Origin: Paracentrotus lividus
Lineage: Eukaryota > Echinodermata > Echinoidea > Camarodonta > Echinidae
Direction of reading: 5' to 3'
DNA: 64,000 nucleotides
Assembly: GCA_940671915.1 (NCBI GenBank)
Contig: CALNVZ010001561.1
Location: 23,277 to 87,276 of the forward strand
In this document: piece by piece, positions 23,690 to 34,850 of the stretch
How positions within the stretch are numbered: position 1 is the stretch's first letter
Layout of the letters: each line of letters begins with the position of its first letter
Position numbers and translations under genes: made by a program
The notes under the pieces: model-generated
Told to the model about the DNA's origin: nothing
Seen by the model: the letters and a program-made list of their open reading frames with translations, nothing else
The model's database searches: none

Positions 23690-24755
23690 CATCACTACCC
23701 TGATTTTTGTCTGGCCAGGCAGCGAGGAAAGAATGTCTGGCTGTGCCGGTACCACTGCTGCATTTCTCTTGAATGTGACGCGATCGAAAGTTGTCCGACT
23801 TGAAGGAGCATATTCCAGCCGCAACTGTTGAAGGTTGATTCCTTCCTCCTGTGCCGCTTCTCTGTCATCCACCTGTCTTTGCCATTCTGGCCGAGCAAAG
23901 AGTCCTCTTCACACGAGCTTTGAACGCAGAATGGGCGTTTTCCACTGATTAAGAAAGGCGAGTAAGGGTAGCAGCTTCAAGGTGAGTGCCTGTCTCTGTA
24001 GTCTAGCATTCAGTGTGGCCTGGCGTTGTCGTAAATCAGTGGCCCTATCGTTCTCGAGGAAGTAGTCCTGGCAGCGTCTGGCTGTGGCCTCAAGAAACTG
24101 TTCAAAGCCCTCCTCGTAACAGTCTCTGCGCCATTGTATGAGGTACCAATCCAACATCCGGTGATATCGCCAGGGTCACGTTTAGGTTCGGCTCGTTGTC
24201 CGCTGACCACTCTTCTTGCTGGCGGCCTCTGGTGCACGACCATATGTTCGGCGTGTCCACACGTTATAGCGCGCTTCGTCTATAAATACTGGTCTTCCAT
24301 GAGCTCCTGATTCATAAACCATTCGGCGTATTCTGCCCTGTTTCTCCAGTACCCCTGATCGTTCCTCCTGTCTTGGGATGTCGTTCACAAGTTTCATTGT
24401 GAATAGCATTCCATCTAAAGTACGACCAATTGGAGGTACTACAATTGGTTTGTTTGGAAGAGAAGCTCCAAGCTCCACTCATCTCTTACTAGGCGTCGCT
24501 AGCGGTTATGATTCAGAATGTGGCGAAGACGATCTTTCATTTCGTCGTCCATCTTGGAGTGCGTATTACCGCCTCGAGGAAGCTTTTCGACACGCCCAGC
24601 CTAAGAAAGTGGCACGATAGACCTGGCGGCTGTCGTTTGATTCCAAGTCTATCTGCTAGCTCCATGTAATCTGTATCGTGTTCCTGGGAAGCGTCAATAA
24701 TCCGACGTCTCCTCATTACTGACGCGACGATAACGACAGGATGATGGTCAGCCAT
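23690..24755 (-). pseudogene. IS630/Tc1-type DDE transposase, copy 2
   Basis: Nearly full length in shifted frames. The N-terminus MADHHPVVIVASVMRRRR leads to a helix-turn-helix region (YMELADRLGIKRQ), then HSKMDDEMKDRLR-like linker, PIGRTLDGMLFTMKLVNDIP, and GRPVFIDEARYNVWTRRTYG with catalytic Asp. Downstream are CWIGTSYNGAETVTR, IYDNARPH with the second Asp, LLPLLAFLN and WYRHSQTFFPRCLARQ. At least five frameshifts, almost all one-base, break it; some may be sequencing errors. Family role: cut-and-paste transposition. No terminal inverted repeat was found around it. Confidence 0.8.
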
Positions 24756-25019
24756 TATCAGTCACTGTTAGGATCTACAGAGCAGCAAAAACTTTAATCT
24801 ACTAATCTCGAGGCTGTCGGACGGAAATGAAGACCGTCTTTCTGACTTTACTGAGTACAAGTTTATGGATGATTCTCTCTATATAGGGGCAGCTAGAGTA
24901 ACAACGTATCCAAGACAACCTGTTATATATAGAAATAACAATAGTAAGGTATTCAGTTGTCATACATAGTTGTGTGCTATGTCTGGCAAGGATCGGACTA
25001 ATCTTTTCGGATTGTAATG

Positions 25020-25502
25020 CTGCGAGTCACACAGACCCCTACGTGAGTGTTCGTCCGTTGCGTCAAAATTATTTTCTTATTGCGGAATCCCCACGGATGC
25101 CTTCCAATCATAGTCATCAGTGGAAACAATGATATAATTCGTCATCCAATAAAACAAAGAAATAATAAGAACTGATAGAATAGAAGATGAAAGAAGGATA
25201 AAAAATCAAATACGTAACTAACGTAAGTTGTCTTTGTGACTGTAGCATTAGGGAAACCTAATGTAACCTAAAGGAAAAGTATGCATAAATACATACTGGT
25301 CTATAATGCTCAGTCACACAGACACTTATGTTTAGTTACGTTTTTGTTGTTTAAATTATTTCTATGTCATTCTGTTTTATTGGATGAACGAAATTTATCA
25401 TTCCACTTATGATATGGCGGAAGGCTCCGTTGGGATCGCAGCAAAGAAAATAATTTGGACGCAAGCGGACTTACATACGTAATGTCGTGTGACTGACATA
25501 CA
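25020..25502. mobile_element. Fold-back element, ~235-bp arms
   Basis: Left arm starts AGTCACACAGACCCCTACGT and right arm ends ACGTAATGTCGTGTGACT; they match imperfectly over more than 200 bp, including CCAATAAAAC and TTATTGGATG blocks. The central loop is about 35 bp. No ORF; a MITE-like structure. Confidence 0.75.
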
Positions 25503-25885
25503 TTAGCACCTGTATAGGTACATGATCAGTAGGAAGTAACTGTTAAAATAGCGTTAATGGTTTATATCGATATGGTAAAACAGCACTTTTTTTTGCTGTT
25601 GACTGGGGGGGGGGGGTAGGTGTTGTAATTGTTTGCGGCTTCGGCCATCCAAACATCATCACGTATCGCCCATAGAGTATTGTTCATTGGTCAAGACTGG
25701 AGTAGATCGTCCATCTCCCCCTTTTTTTCGGGGGGGGGGTGGCACAAGGCCCCTTGATCTGCGCTCTGTATACCGAGAATGTTAGGTCTAATCTCCAGTT
25801 ATTCTTATACAAAACTTGATCTAATTGTCACTTAATGTGTTATATATTATATATTTTTTAAAGGACATTATGTTTGAGCAGAATA
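25503..25885. other. Gene-free with two poly(G) runs
   Basis: G runs at 25606-25616 and about 25730-25739; otherwise nothing recognisable. Confidence 0.5.
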
Positions 25886-26549
25886 GTGGGAGACTCGGGT
25901 TACCATTATGGGGCCCCGGGTAATTATCGCCCCTTTGTCTTTGAGAGATTATAATTCTTTGCTGCATTACACAATGATAATTTAATTTTTACATATGCCT
26001 AGCTAAACTCTTCCTTCTATCATATGAGAAAAAACTTCCAACTGTAAAGAGGGATCAAATTGAAAATGTCACTTGGGGTAATTATGGCCCCCAATGCATA
26101 AACAGTGTATAAGCGTAGATGGGGACATTAACTTGTATGATTATGTACATAAATATATGTATTGTTATGACTGCAAAATTTCAACATTTTGGCTGAACCA
26201 ACTATTGATTAAATCATTGTTGGTGGTTGATAAGTGTATTAGGAATAACCAACATATTTATTATACATTACCATAATTAATTAGCATAATATCTTCGAAT
26301 TCATACAGTCATTACAATAGGGGCCATAAATACCCCAACCCGTGGGGTAATTATGGCCCCACAAAGTTGTTAACATAATTGTAATTAATATGCAAATGAG
26401 AAGTCACAGGTTTATACTTTCCTTCGTATATTATAGGTATACAGACGTACTTTTTGGTATATGTATATAATTAGAAAATTATTTGGCTTTTCATTTAATG
26501 GTAGTAATAGGAAATGTGAAAAAAGGGCCATAATAACCCCAGTCTCCCC
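25886..26549. mobile_element. GGGGAGACTGGGGTAATTATGG element, copy 2 (inverted)
   Basis: Ends GTGGGAGACTCGGGT and AACCCCAGTCTCCCC with TA outside both (25884-25885 and 26550-26551). Internal motifs are those of 6236-7102 in reverse order. About 200 bp shorter than copy 1, so internally deleted. Confidence 0.85.
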
Positions 26550-26759
26550 TAGTTGTTGAATACATTCTGATAAAAACGCGGTAATTATAATCAGCTTATG
26601 TTTTTTTTCTGTTTTGTTTTGTTTTGTTCTTATCGCAAAAATGAGCCTTCCCCTCTGCCCTTCCCTCATGATCAACCTTTTATCTGACAAAGACACTTCG
26701 TAACCCCCTTCCAAATTTCATTTTCCTACCCGAACCTAACATTCCTAATTTGTATAAGG

Positions 26760-27036
26760 TTATTTCTAAAGTGGATGCCCCAAAACGAATTTGAATTCAC
26801 CAGCAGACGGGAATTTTACGAATGGACGAATTTGAGCGAACATTGACGAATGCGATTGCTCACAATAACAAATTCATCAGCGCAATCTGCAATTGGATTG
26901 AACGGTGTTTAATTCTGGCTACACATAAACGAATTTCATTGCAGATTTGTAATCGCGATCACGTTCCGGACGAAAGCGCTCGAAAGAAATGTCAAATTGA
27001 TCGGAGATAGTTTACACTTGACCGGGAAAACCTATA
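26760..27036 (-). mobile_element. CGGGAAAACCTATA-ended element, one-ended copy
   Basis: Ends ACTTGACCGGGAAAACCTAT at about 27016-27036. Upstream are degenerate units such as GAACATTGACGAATGCGATT and CACATAAACGAATTTCATTG, the same unit type as in the other copies. The opposite terminus is not visible. Confidence 0.65.
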
Positions 27037-27716
27037 CAATACCCTGTTTTACAAAAAAAAAAGAAAAAAAAAATGTTGATATTAGGTTGGGCCTATCATG
27101 TCAGATGTATCAAAATGGCAAAACAGTATTTTGGTGGAGAAAAAAAAACAAACCCATTCCTCTTAATATATTGATTTCATATACAGTAAATATTTTGTTT
27201 CTGTTCAAATATGAAGAATGTTTAGATAGCAGGAGGATTAATATAAATATCACAATACGATATTGGTACAAAATCATTTATCAATTCTCTTCTGTGTCTG
27301 TCAAGGCTATTTATTCTGGTCTAGTAGACAAGCCACAAACTGTATTATACAATATACAAGGTTCAAACATGGCAACCTTACTTAACTGCATTAGAAATTA
27401 ATCAATCATTATTTGCCATAATATATCCTGGTAAGGTGAATATAGGTACCATTAGAAAACACCAATATTCCGGCCAGGTTCCCATTGTCAATTTGTCAAT
27501 CTGCATAGGGAAAAGACGTCTTTGTATCCTATAAGAAAACATGCGTTATATAAATCAAACTATCATTATTCTTTTATATTTTTTTGTGCATGTCATTATA
27601 TCACATATGAAATGCAGAAAATCACACATTACAGAAAGGAAGGTGTAGAAGTAAATTGCAAATGCTATAATTATAGAGACATATAAAATTGGTTGGTTAT
27701 TACTCTTCCATTTCAG
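27037..27716. other. 3' part of the exon 4-5 intron, nothing recognised
   Basis: AT-rich sequence with a homopolymer A run near 27055. No repeat family or exon recognised until the acceptor at 27716. Confidence 0.5.
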
Positions 27717-27956
27717 GCTCAGAAGTAAACTTGGATAGCATAACCTCCGACACGGCGGTATTATCGTACTCTGCTGTACCAGGCGCTGTTCTGTACACCA
27801 TCACATATACAGATGGCATCACTTCAAGGGTTGCCCAATCTACTACTGAGACAGTCACTATCACTGGCCTTGATCCTCTTACCGATTATCAATTCAGTGT
27901 CACTGGAACAACCTTTGATGGACCACAGGATGTTGGTTCGGTTTCTGGAAGGACAG
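27717..27956 (+). CDS. FN3 exon 5 (core Trp replaced by Tyr)
   Basis: Acceptor TTCCATTTCAG and donor G|GTATAT. Encodes SEVNLDSITSDTAVLSYSAV, LYTITYTDG and GLDPLTDYQFSVTG. The conserved Trp of the FN3 B strand is Tyr (LSYSAV versus LSWTPI in its neighbours). At 80 residues it is the shortest domain of the set. Frame and splice sites are intact. Confidence 0.87.
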
Positions 27957-28019
27957 GTATATAATCAATTTGGTTTAGAGTAGTTATTTCTTAATTTGCT
28001 CATTAAAACTGTTATTATT

Positions 28020-28125
28020 TATTTTTAGATGAGGGAAGAAAACTGATTCCATTGGGCTTCAAACCCACATCCTCTGATTACTAGAGAGGCTGGTGCTCTA
28101 CCGACTGAGCTATGGCAAGCCCATA
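28020..28125 (-). mobile_element. tRNA-derived SINE head
   Basis: On the minus strand an A box (TAGCTCAGTCGGTAGAGCAC) and B box (GTGGGTTTGAAGCCC) are spaced as in a tRNA, with an arm CCTCT...AGAGG between them having a 9-base loop. The acceptor stem does not pair and the anticodon loop is too long, so it is a SINE relic in the exon 5-6 intron, not a tRNA gene. Confidence 0.7.
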
Positions 28126-28326
28126 TGTTGAAATAACATTACATGGTTTATACCATATACATTAATTATATGGTTTCCAAAATGCATCTTCATCCAAGTA
28201 TACAATATCTGCCTTGGGAGAAAAAAGTCAAAATTATATAGGTAATCAATAAACTGTTCCCCTCCTGATTTGCCGAAATATAATTTTCTCATATTTTTAT
28301 ATTTCATGTAAAAACGCATGTTGCAG

Positions 28327-28578
28327 GTATACAAACAGGAGTCACTGTAGATAGTGTGACTACAACATCAGCGACATTATCATGGACACCTATTGATGGA
28401 AGCTTTATCTACCAGATATTCTACACAGGACCTGATGGAGTTGAACAGACTGCGAGTCCCACCCTCAACCCAACAACTACAGTAACTGGTCTTACTCCTG
28501 GTACTCTCTATACATTCCGTGTGCAATCATCTACTGTGGATGAAGATATTCAAGTGGGGACTGACACAACTACTACAG
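28327..28578 (+). CDS. FN3 exon 6
   Basis: Acceptor GCATGTTGCAG and donor G|GTAGAT. Reads VTVDSVTTTSATLSWTPIDG, FIYQIFYTGPDGVEQ and GLTPGTLYTFRVQS. It is very close to exons 8 and 10 (shared IDGSF.YQIFYTGPDG), showing recent duplication. Confidence 0.9.
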
Positions 28579-28734
28579 GTAGATACATTTTTAAAAGAAC
28601 AATTATAGTTTTAAATTTACCCCAAATATATATACATGTAAATTATATATTGTAAAGGAAAATGAAGATTTGTATCACACTTTCCAATTTTTTTATTAAG
28701 CAGAAAACACATTAAAAATTATTTTGCATTGCAG

Positions 28735-28992
28735 ATGCTATAGCAAGTGAGGTACTTGTGGATGCAGTTACGACAGATTCGATCACTGTATCTTGGACAC
28801 CTATTCCTGGAAGTGCGATCTATCAGATATTCTACACTGGACCAAACGGAGTTGAAATGGCTGTGACTCCCACAAGTAACCCTACTACAACCATACCTGG
28901 CCTTTCTCCTAACACTCTATATACAATCCGTGTACAATCAACATCTGGAACTGGACAAGTGGTAAATGTGGGCACTAACACAGCTACTACAG
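28735..28992 (+). CDS. FN3 exon 7
   Basis: Acceptor TTTTGCATTGCAG and donor G|GTAAAT. Reads VLVDAVTTDSITVSWTPIPG, YQIFYTGPNGVEM and GLSPNTLYTIRVQS. Only 156 bp of intron separate it from exon 6. A 9-kb repeat-rich intron follows. Confidence 0.9.
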
Positions 28993-29044
28993 GTAAATGC
29001 AGGGGATTTGATGTAGGATTGAAGGTCGAAATTATCATTGGAAA

Positions 29045-29183
29045 CAGTGGCGGATCCAGGATTTGAAAATGTGGGAGGGGGGACTCTGGCCCTGATTACA
29101 TGTTTACATTGACATGTACATAAGTGGTCTTCAAATTATAGGCGGGGGCGTCCCCAGCTGCACCTCACCTGGATCCGCCATTG
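29045..29183. mobile_element. GGCGGATCCAGG-ended short element
   Basis: Inverted ends CAGTGGCGGATCCAGG and CCTGGATCCGCCATTG with a 105-bp interior. Related one-ended copies are at 41172 and 52635. Noncoding MITE-like unit. Confidence 0.75.
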
Positions 29184-30094
29184 CGAAAGATGTAAAATCA
29201 TTGGTAAAAAGCCGACATGTCAAAGCGTTAAGGTTTTCTCAAAGGCTATCACAAAGACCCCCAATGAGGTGTAAACAAATTTTGTATAAAATGAGCTCAA
29301 AACATGTCGATATAGGATGATGTACAAAATATGTTATTTCTGTTCTCTGAAAAAGTGTATCTTACATGCTATTATGATCTCTTTATTATGTTGTTTACCT
29401 GTACATTAATTCTGTAGGTGCACAATTAACCACCGAAGTTCTTATATATTATTAAGTATGTGTTAACAAATTGTTCGGCCTTCGGCTAACCATAAGGTCA
29501 TATATCAGCTGAAGGGGTAGGTTTAAGATGTCCATCGCCTCAAATCATGTATTTTTTTTTTTCATTTGGCTCAATTCGGCGCCCCTCTCAGGTCAATTTG
29601 GCGTCCCGAAAGTCTTTTTGTATATTGATTTGATAACTGACATATTACATACTGTCATAGTCATGACCAAAATAAGTATCTCACTTAACAGCTAACAAAC
29701 TGGAGATTTCCGAGCGGAAGTGGAGTGTGCATTATACATTTTACGTGCCATTCATATCGAGTGTTAGAATCATGTAGAAACTACATCTAGATTGGACTTT
29801 AGCCTTTATTTTTTATATTGTTTCCATTTGTCCCATTGCCTAAGTAAGTTAAAAAGGGCAAAAGTGAGAAAGTATTTAAATGTTTATCAGGTGTTCTTTT
29901 TTTTTCTTTTTTTTTGCCAAGAGAGATTTGGCACCAAGTTAAATAAGGAAACTTTCATATTGAATCGGGATTATTGGAGGCAAGGTCATTTTCTAATTTT
30001 GTGATTTGGTTTAATTTTTATTACCTGCTAGAAATGTATAAAATTGAACTCTAGTATTTGTTAGATTTTACCCCCCTTTGAGCTGTCCACGAGT
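29184..30094. other. Gene-free intron sequence
   Basis: Low-complexity T runs at 29550 and 29900; no repeat family or exon recognised. Confidence 0.5.
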
Positions 30095-30189
30095 CAGGCC
30101 CGTAACTATGGCGACGATATTTGAGGCACCTAACCCTACAACATATGGTACCCTATTCTTACTCCCGAAAGCCGAAACAATTTTGAACA

Positions 30190-30233
30190 CAAACTACCCT
30201 CCCCCCCCCCCCCCCCCCTCCCCCCGCTTATCG
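30190..30233. repeat. Poly(C) tract
   Basis: A run of more than 25 C, interrupted by single T. Similar C runs occur at 32680-32715 and in mirror position at about 35785-35880 and 35955. Confidence 0.9.
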
Positions 30234-30765
30234 GCGGCGAACCAACGTGACGTATCAAACAAAAGCTGAAACTGAAACTGATGTACCTTTTTGCTCGCCC
30301 GGCGTAACGTGAAACAATTTTGATGTACCTTTTTGTCCACTTTTGGGCCATTTTTTTGAAAAGTGAACCTTTTTGGGACAAAATAAAGTTTTTTCTTCTT
30401 GATTTTAAGCTGCATATTCAAATCAAGCAATATCTGAAGTTTCATGAATTGATGCTTTTTCGTGACTTTCGCAATTTCTCATGCTCATTTGCACAAATTA
30501 ACATATATGATAATTAGATGAAAAAATGGTACATAAAATATCATTTCTTTAACCCTGACTGGAACGGATATGATGACTTCCTTACTTGGATTACTGTCAT
30601 TATATTATTAATTACCTCTATTCCTTTAAATCTAACTCAAAAACAATGTTGTTAAATTGAATATATTAAGATAATTAACCTGGAAATAAATTGCCCTCAA
30701 ATGTCACACACATGACCAAAAAACACAAAAAGTTTATGCCCCGCCTTAACCATGGCTCTGGTATT

Positions 30766-32083
30766 ATTATTAGTTTTTTCGCTCAATTTCTTCTTTCGTT
30801 CACTCAATTTCACATTTAGATCAAACGATTTAACGCAAGTAGCGATCGCGTTAACACATCGTCAATCAAATTCACTTTTATTCACTCAAATTCCCTATAT
30901 TTGCAAACAATTCTACATAGCATTAGTGCGAATTCACATTAGGAGCATACCATTTCATATATGTGCACTCATTTTAATTTACAGCTGGCTTCGGCATAAT
31001 TTGTCTTCCTTCGTTCAAACAAATTCACGAATAGGCAATCGAATTGTAAATAAGTGCATACAATTTTAAATTGTAGTGATACTTCAGTGAAAGCTTATGA
31101 TGGTATCTCACTTATCATGAGACGGATTTTGAGTCGCAGAAAATCGCACATGCTTAAAGCTATGAAATTTTTCGTCGCGACGGAAAAAATTATCGGGGAC
31201 GTCGAGTCGCAGAGACGTCTCCGCGAAGTGAGATACTTATCATTTCGAGGTTCTTACAGTCGTGTAAAATACCATTTTTGTTTATATTTGTTTTTTGTTT
31301 ACAAGTCTTTATGCCGAGATGCCTTGATGGTTAGAAATCATCAACCATAATGATCAGAGGGATTTTCAAGAATAAAGTATATATTGTTCTTGTAATGAAC
31401 TGTCATATTCATCTGTATGGCGTATGATACAAAATTAATGCACATCCAGAAAATTACAAACACTGTCTTGTCTGCCGATTTCATATTCATAATTCGTACG
31501 CTGCATGACCGAGTCATATTTAAGTTTGAGTGCTAGTTTGTGTGTTCAATTTCAAAATTAAAGATATAAAAATCCAAGCAAAACATTTGAAAGTAGACAC
31601 TCGATTAAACATTGAGAATTTTGTACATTATATAAGATCACGAAATGGGAGATTGTATCCCTCCACAATCCCTATCTTAAAAATTGAGGTACGTAGTATG
31701 GTCATATTCTTGAAAATTAAAGAGTTTAATTAAATTAAGTGCACAAAGTAGGAAATAGAATTCCTATTAATGAAATTGTTTGCCTAAAAGCACGCCCGTC
31801 GCCGTTTTGTTTTAAATTGAATGAACGAACCGGAAAATTGGTGCATGAAATTGACAATTGAAAAAAAATGTAGTGAATTCGTTTGCACCGAACAAAAATG
31901 TTAGTGCCGATTAATGAAATCGAGCACACCAAACGAAAATTGGCGTGCACGTAAATGAAATGCCTTGCTCGAATCGAAAATTTGTATGATCCAACCGGCA
32001 CGAAAGCGACAGCTGCCTGAATTTGAATGCACATAAATGAAATAGAGGGAGGAAATGATGAACTTGAACGGGAAAATCTATAC
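30766..32083. mobile_element. CGGGAAAACCTATA-ended element, copy in the fold-back arm
   Basis: Left end TTAGTTTTTTCGCTCAATTT is a decayed inverted match to the right end AACTTGAACGGGAAAATCTA. Both subterminal regions carry degenerate repeats of the type ATTTGAATGCACATAAATGA (right) and TTCACTCAATTTCAC (left), spaced 20-30 bp. It is absent from the opposite arm of the surrounding inverted repeat, so it inserted later. About 1.3 kb, noncoding. Confidence 0.7.
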
Positions 32084-33396
32084 TATTTTTTCTCCAAAGC
32101 TAGATTTAATGTACCTTGCATCTCACCAAATATGAATCCATGAAAAGGTTCAATTTGATTACTAATTAGCAAACAAATAGGTCACACACGTGGCCCACTG
32201 GGTGGGGGCGGTCATGAAGGTGTGATTATTTTCACTTTCATTGGCTAAATTCATTCATTTTTAACATTATTATGCTCCAAAATGGTTCTGCAATAATGTT
32301 TGCGAAAAAACAAAGAAAAACGAAAGGTCGAAAAAACAAAGAAATATATAAGAAATTCATAAAACAGTGAAATACATAAGAAATTGATTTCGATACCAAA
32401 ATTTTTCCCAGTGCAATTGTAAGGAATTTTATAAAGATTATGTAAACACAAAATTAGCATTCCAGAAGCTTTAGTTTGTCGACTAGAACAAAAAGTATGA
32501 TTTCATGCAATGCATAAATCAGCATAATTAATTCATATAAAATAAATAAACGTTATTTTGGGAAAATTAACAGTGCATTCTTTGTAGTTTACATCGCACA
32601 CTACCATCGTGAAAATTGTCGGCGCGCTCGCGCGATCAACAGCCGAGATCTTATAGGGGCATCATGGCTCCCCCCGCCCCCCCCCCCCCTCCCTGCCGCC
32701 CCAACCCCCCCCCCCGGCTTGCAACGATCGTCTCGCTTCGCGGAGCGGGGACTGGAGCGGGGATGGCCGCACCCTTTCGTGAACAACGGCGTGGGGGGGC
32801 TTTTCTCGAAAGGGTGGGTTGAAGGGAGGGGAGTCAAAATTAACGACACCCATTCGGGAAACACCGGGGGGGGGGCGGCTTTCTCGAAAGGCTGTGTTTA
32901 GTAGTGTTGTCTGAACCAGTCGTTTTTATGAAAATTATTCATTTACTAATAACAATATAATATCAATAGATAATAATAATAATAATTATAATAATAATAA
33001 TACCCAATATTTGTATCGCGCCTTTCCCAAATATAATAGGAGAAATAGAGGACGGCTTGCATTTTTGTTGATTTTGAATTTCATAACTCTAGAACCCCCC
33101 AAGCATTATAGAACTATTGAATTAAGAGAAATAGCGTGTTTTCTATTCTGAATAAACTCACATTTGCAAAAAGTTTAGAAGCTCCGTCCAACAATATTTA
33201 ACCAGCCTTAAATAGAAAAGTAGAATTTTTGTTGATTTTTGAGCCGTGAGTCACGGACGCTTGTAGTTGGACACAGACACACATACTGTCTTGATTAATT
33301 TTTTTATATTTTGATAACCGAGCGATTATCAAAAATCATAGACGAATGTGACCGGAGGAGACTCGGGGGCGCGCCCCTTCCACTCCAGTCTCGAAC

Positions 33397-33840
33397 ATGC
33401 AAAGTCTTTCGTGCAATCTGGCAATAGAAAGGAACCAAACAAAGTTGAAACAATCGTCGAAGAATGGAGGGGTGGGAGTAGGGAAAAACATTGCTTCTCG
33501 AACGGAGTCCATGATGAGAATGATTTTATTTCAGACACAATTCTTCCGCAGATCAGATGCAAGTTTTAAGTTTACGCGCGCGTGGGAAAGTGTGTTGCGC
33601 TTTGATGTTGAAGAACAAAAGAGACCACGTTTCTATGATAACTGCGCGCCGACATGCGCGCGTATGACATATTTATGTAGATTACGCGGCGCTTTGATTA
33701 GTCGGCAAATTTGTAAACAACTCAACAGTTGTTCTCTATTTAAATGCATTCTCCCACGATTGGCTCAGGTATACAATTTGATGCAAGGGTTTGCTATCTT
33801 TTTATTTTCAGTTCGACATAATATATTGCAAGATTTGTAA
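33397..33840 (+). CDS. Unassigned 147-codon open frame in the fold-back centre
   Basis: The longest open frame in the central, non-palindromic part of the inverted repeat. It begins MQSLSCNLAIERNQ and contains a short Cys-containing stretch (NCAPTCARMTYLC). It resembles no family I know, has no signal peptide, and its GC-rich codons reflect local base composition. I think it is more likely chance than a gene; it is listed because nothing else explains this segment. No splice or poly(A) context supports it. Confidence 0.15.
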   Translation: MQSLSCNLAIERNQTKLKQSSKNGGVGVGKNIASRTESMMRMILFQTQFFRRSDASFKFTRAWESVLRFDVEEQKRPRFYDNCAPTCARMTYLCRLRGALISRQICKQLNSCSLFKCILPRLAQVYNLMQGFAIFLFSVRHNILQDL

Positions 33841-34120
33841 CATGACACCAAGTAATCAAAACATTCATTTAATCCTCTAATTCTTTCCTCTTTCTTTGTC
33901 ATTTTTTTTTTCTTTCATAATTTAAGATCAAGAGTGTGGCGACTCCGCCCTATGTCGACGATATATTTAAGCCTATATAGGAGTGGCCGGCATTCATGGG
34001 CATCACTCCGAACTTGAGCTGGGATGGGGGCGGGAGGTGGTACAACATGGACCTCGCCTCGGCTTTCCAGCTACTTTAATACTAAAAATAATTTGAATAA
34101 GAATAAGAATACTAGAAAGT
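33841..34120. other. Unassigned segment of the fold-back centre
   Basis: T-rich tract at 33890-33925 followed by a GC-richer stretch with no recognisable frame. Confidence 0.4.
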
Positions 34121-34850
34121 ACCCCTTTATTCATTCAATATATCTTTTAAACCCCCAACTTTTCGGCTCGCGCTTCGCGCTCGCGGATACTACATCATAA
34201 TGCAGCACAATTAACTCCAATTTTGAGCTCAAAATTTTATACCAATTCAGTAGGGTATAGAATGCACAATTAACTCAAATATAAAAATCAAATATACTAA
34301 ATCATAATGCACATATAACTCCAATATTTACCTCAAAACTTTCAGCTCGCGCTTCGAGCTCGCGGATACGAAATAGGGTCTATAATATACAATTAACTAC
34401 AATTTCTTACCCTAGAAAGTGCCCCTTTATTCTATATATCTTTTAAAACCCAAAAATTTCGGCTCGCGCTTCGCGCTAGCGGATACTCAACCATAATGCA
34501 CAAATATCTCCAATTTTCAGCTTTAAAAATTTCGGCTCACGCTTCGCGCTTGCAGATACCAATATTTCAGTACGGTAGGCCTATATAATGCGCAATTAAG
34601 TCAAATTTTTACCTCAAAGATTTTATCTCACGCTTTGCGCTCCCGGGTACTAAATATAGTCTTTACTGCACAATTATCTGAGAATATTTTGGCTCGTAGC
34701 TCTTCGCCGCTCGCTTTTTTTTATTTCATAGTTGTAAAAATAAATTTGTTTAATTCCCCGTTTTTAGTCAGTTAGGCCTTATATATCGGGGAGTGGTTTT
34801 TAAACTCGCGATTCTCTCTCTTTTGCTCGCTCCGCTCGCAATATATTTTT
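34120..34850. repeat. GCTCGCGCTTCGCGCTCGCGG tandem array
   Basis: About five diverged units of 120-170 bp, each with TTTCGGCTCGCGCTTCGCGC followed by CGGATAC and an AATGCACAATTAACTC block. It is the reverse-strand form of the units at 17160-17345 and 22930-23110. No coding content. Confidence 0.85.

Larger units (their letters stand above)
16200..27716. other. 11.5-kb intron between FN3 exons 4 and 5
   Basis: Contains, in order, a CGGGAAAACCTATA element, a ~105-bp tandem array, transposase copy 1, a CACTG-ended palindromic element, a GGGTAAGTTGAGCC-type element, an N gap, transposase copy 2, a fold-back element, a GGGGTAATTATGG element and another partial CGGGAAAACCTATA copy. No FN3-like exon was seen, but single-base indels between the duplicated blocks suggest poor base accuracy that could hide one. 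Confidence 0.75.

Noticed and set aside
17886..24755. Bacterial contamination because the transposase resembles IS630
   Set aside because: The fragments sit in long AT-rich repeat DNA continuous with animal elements, and similar DDE_3 elements are known in animals. No other bacterial gene is present.
28040..28125. A functional tRNA gene on the minus strand
   Set aside because: A and B boxes are present but the acceptor stem does not pair and the anticodon loop has nine bases. It is a SINE head.
32601..32901. Proline- and glycine-rich open frames on both strands
   Set aside because: They are produced by poly(C)/poly(G) runs within the fold-back arms; the mirror arm gives the same artefact at 35709-36000.
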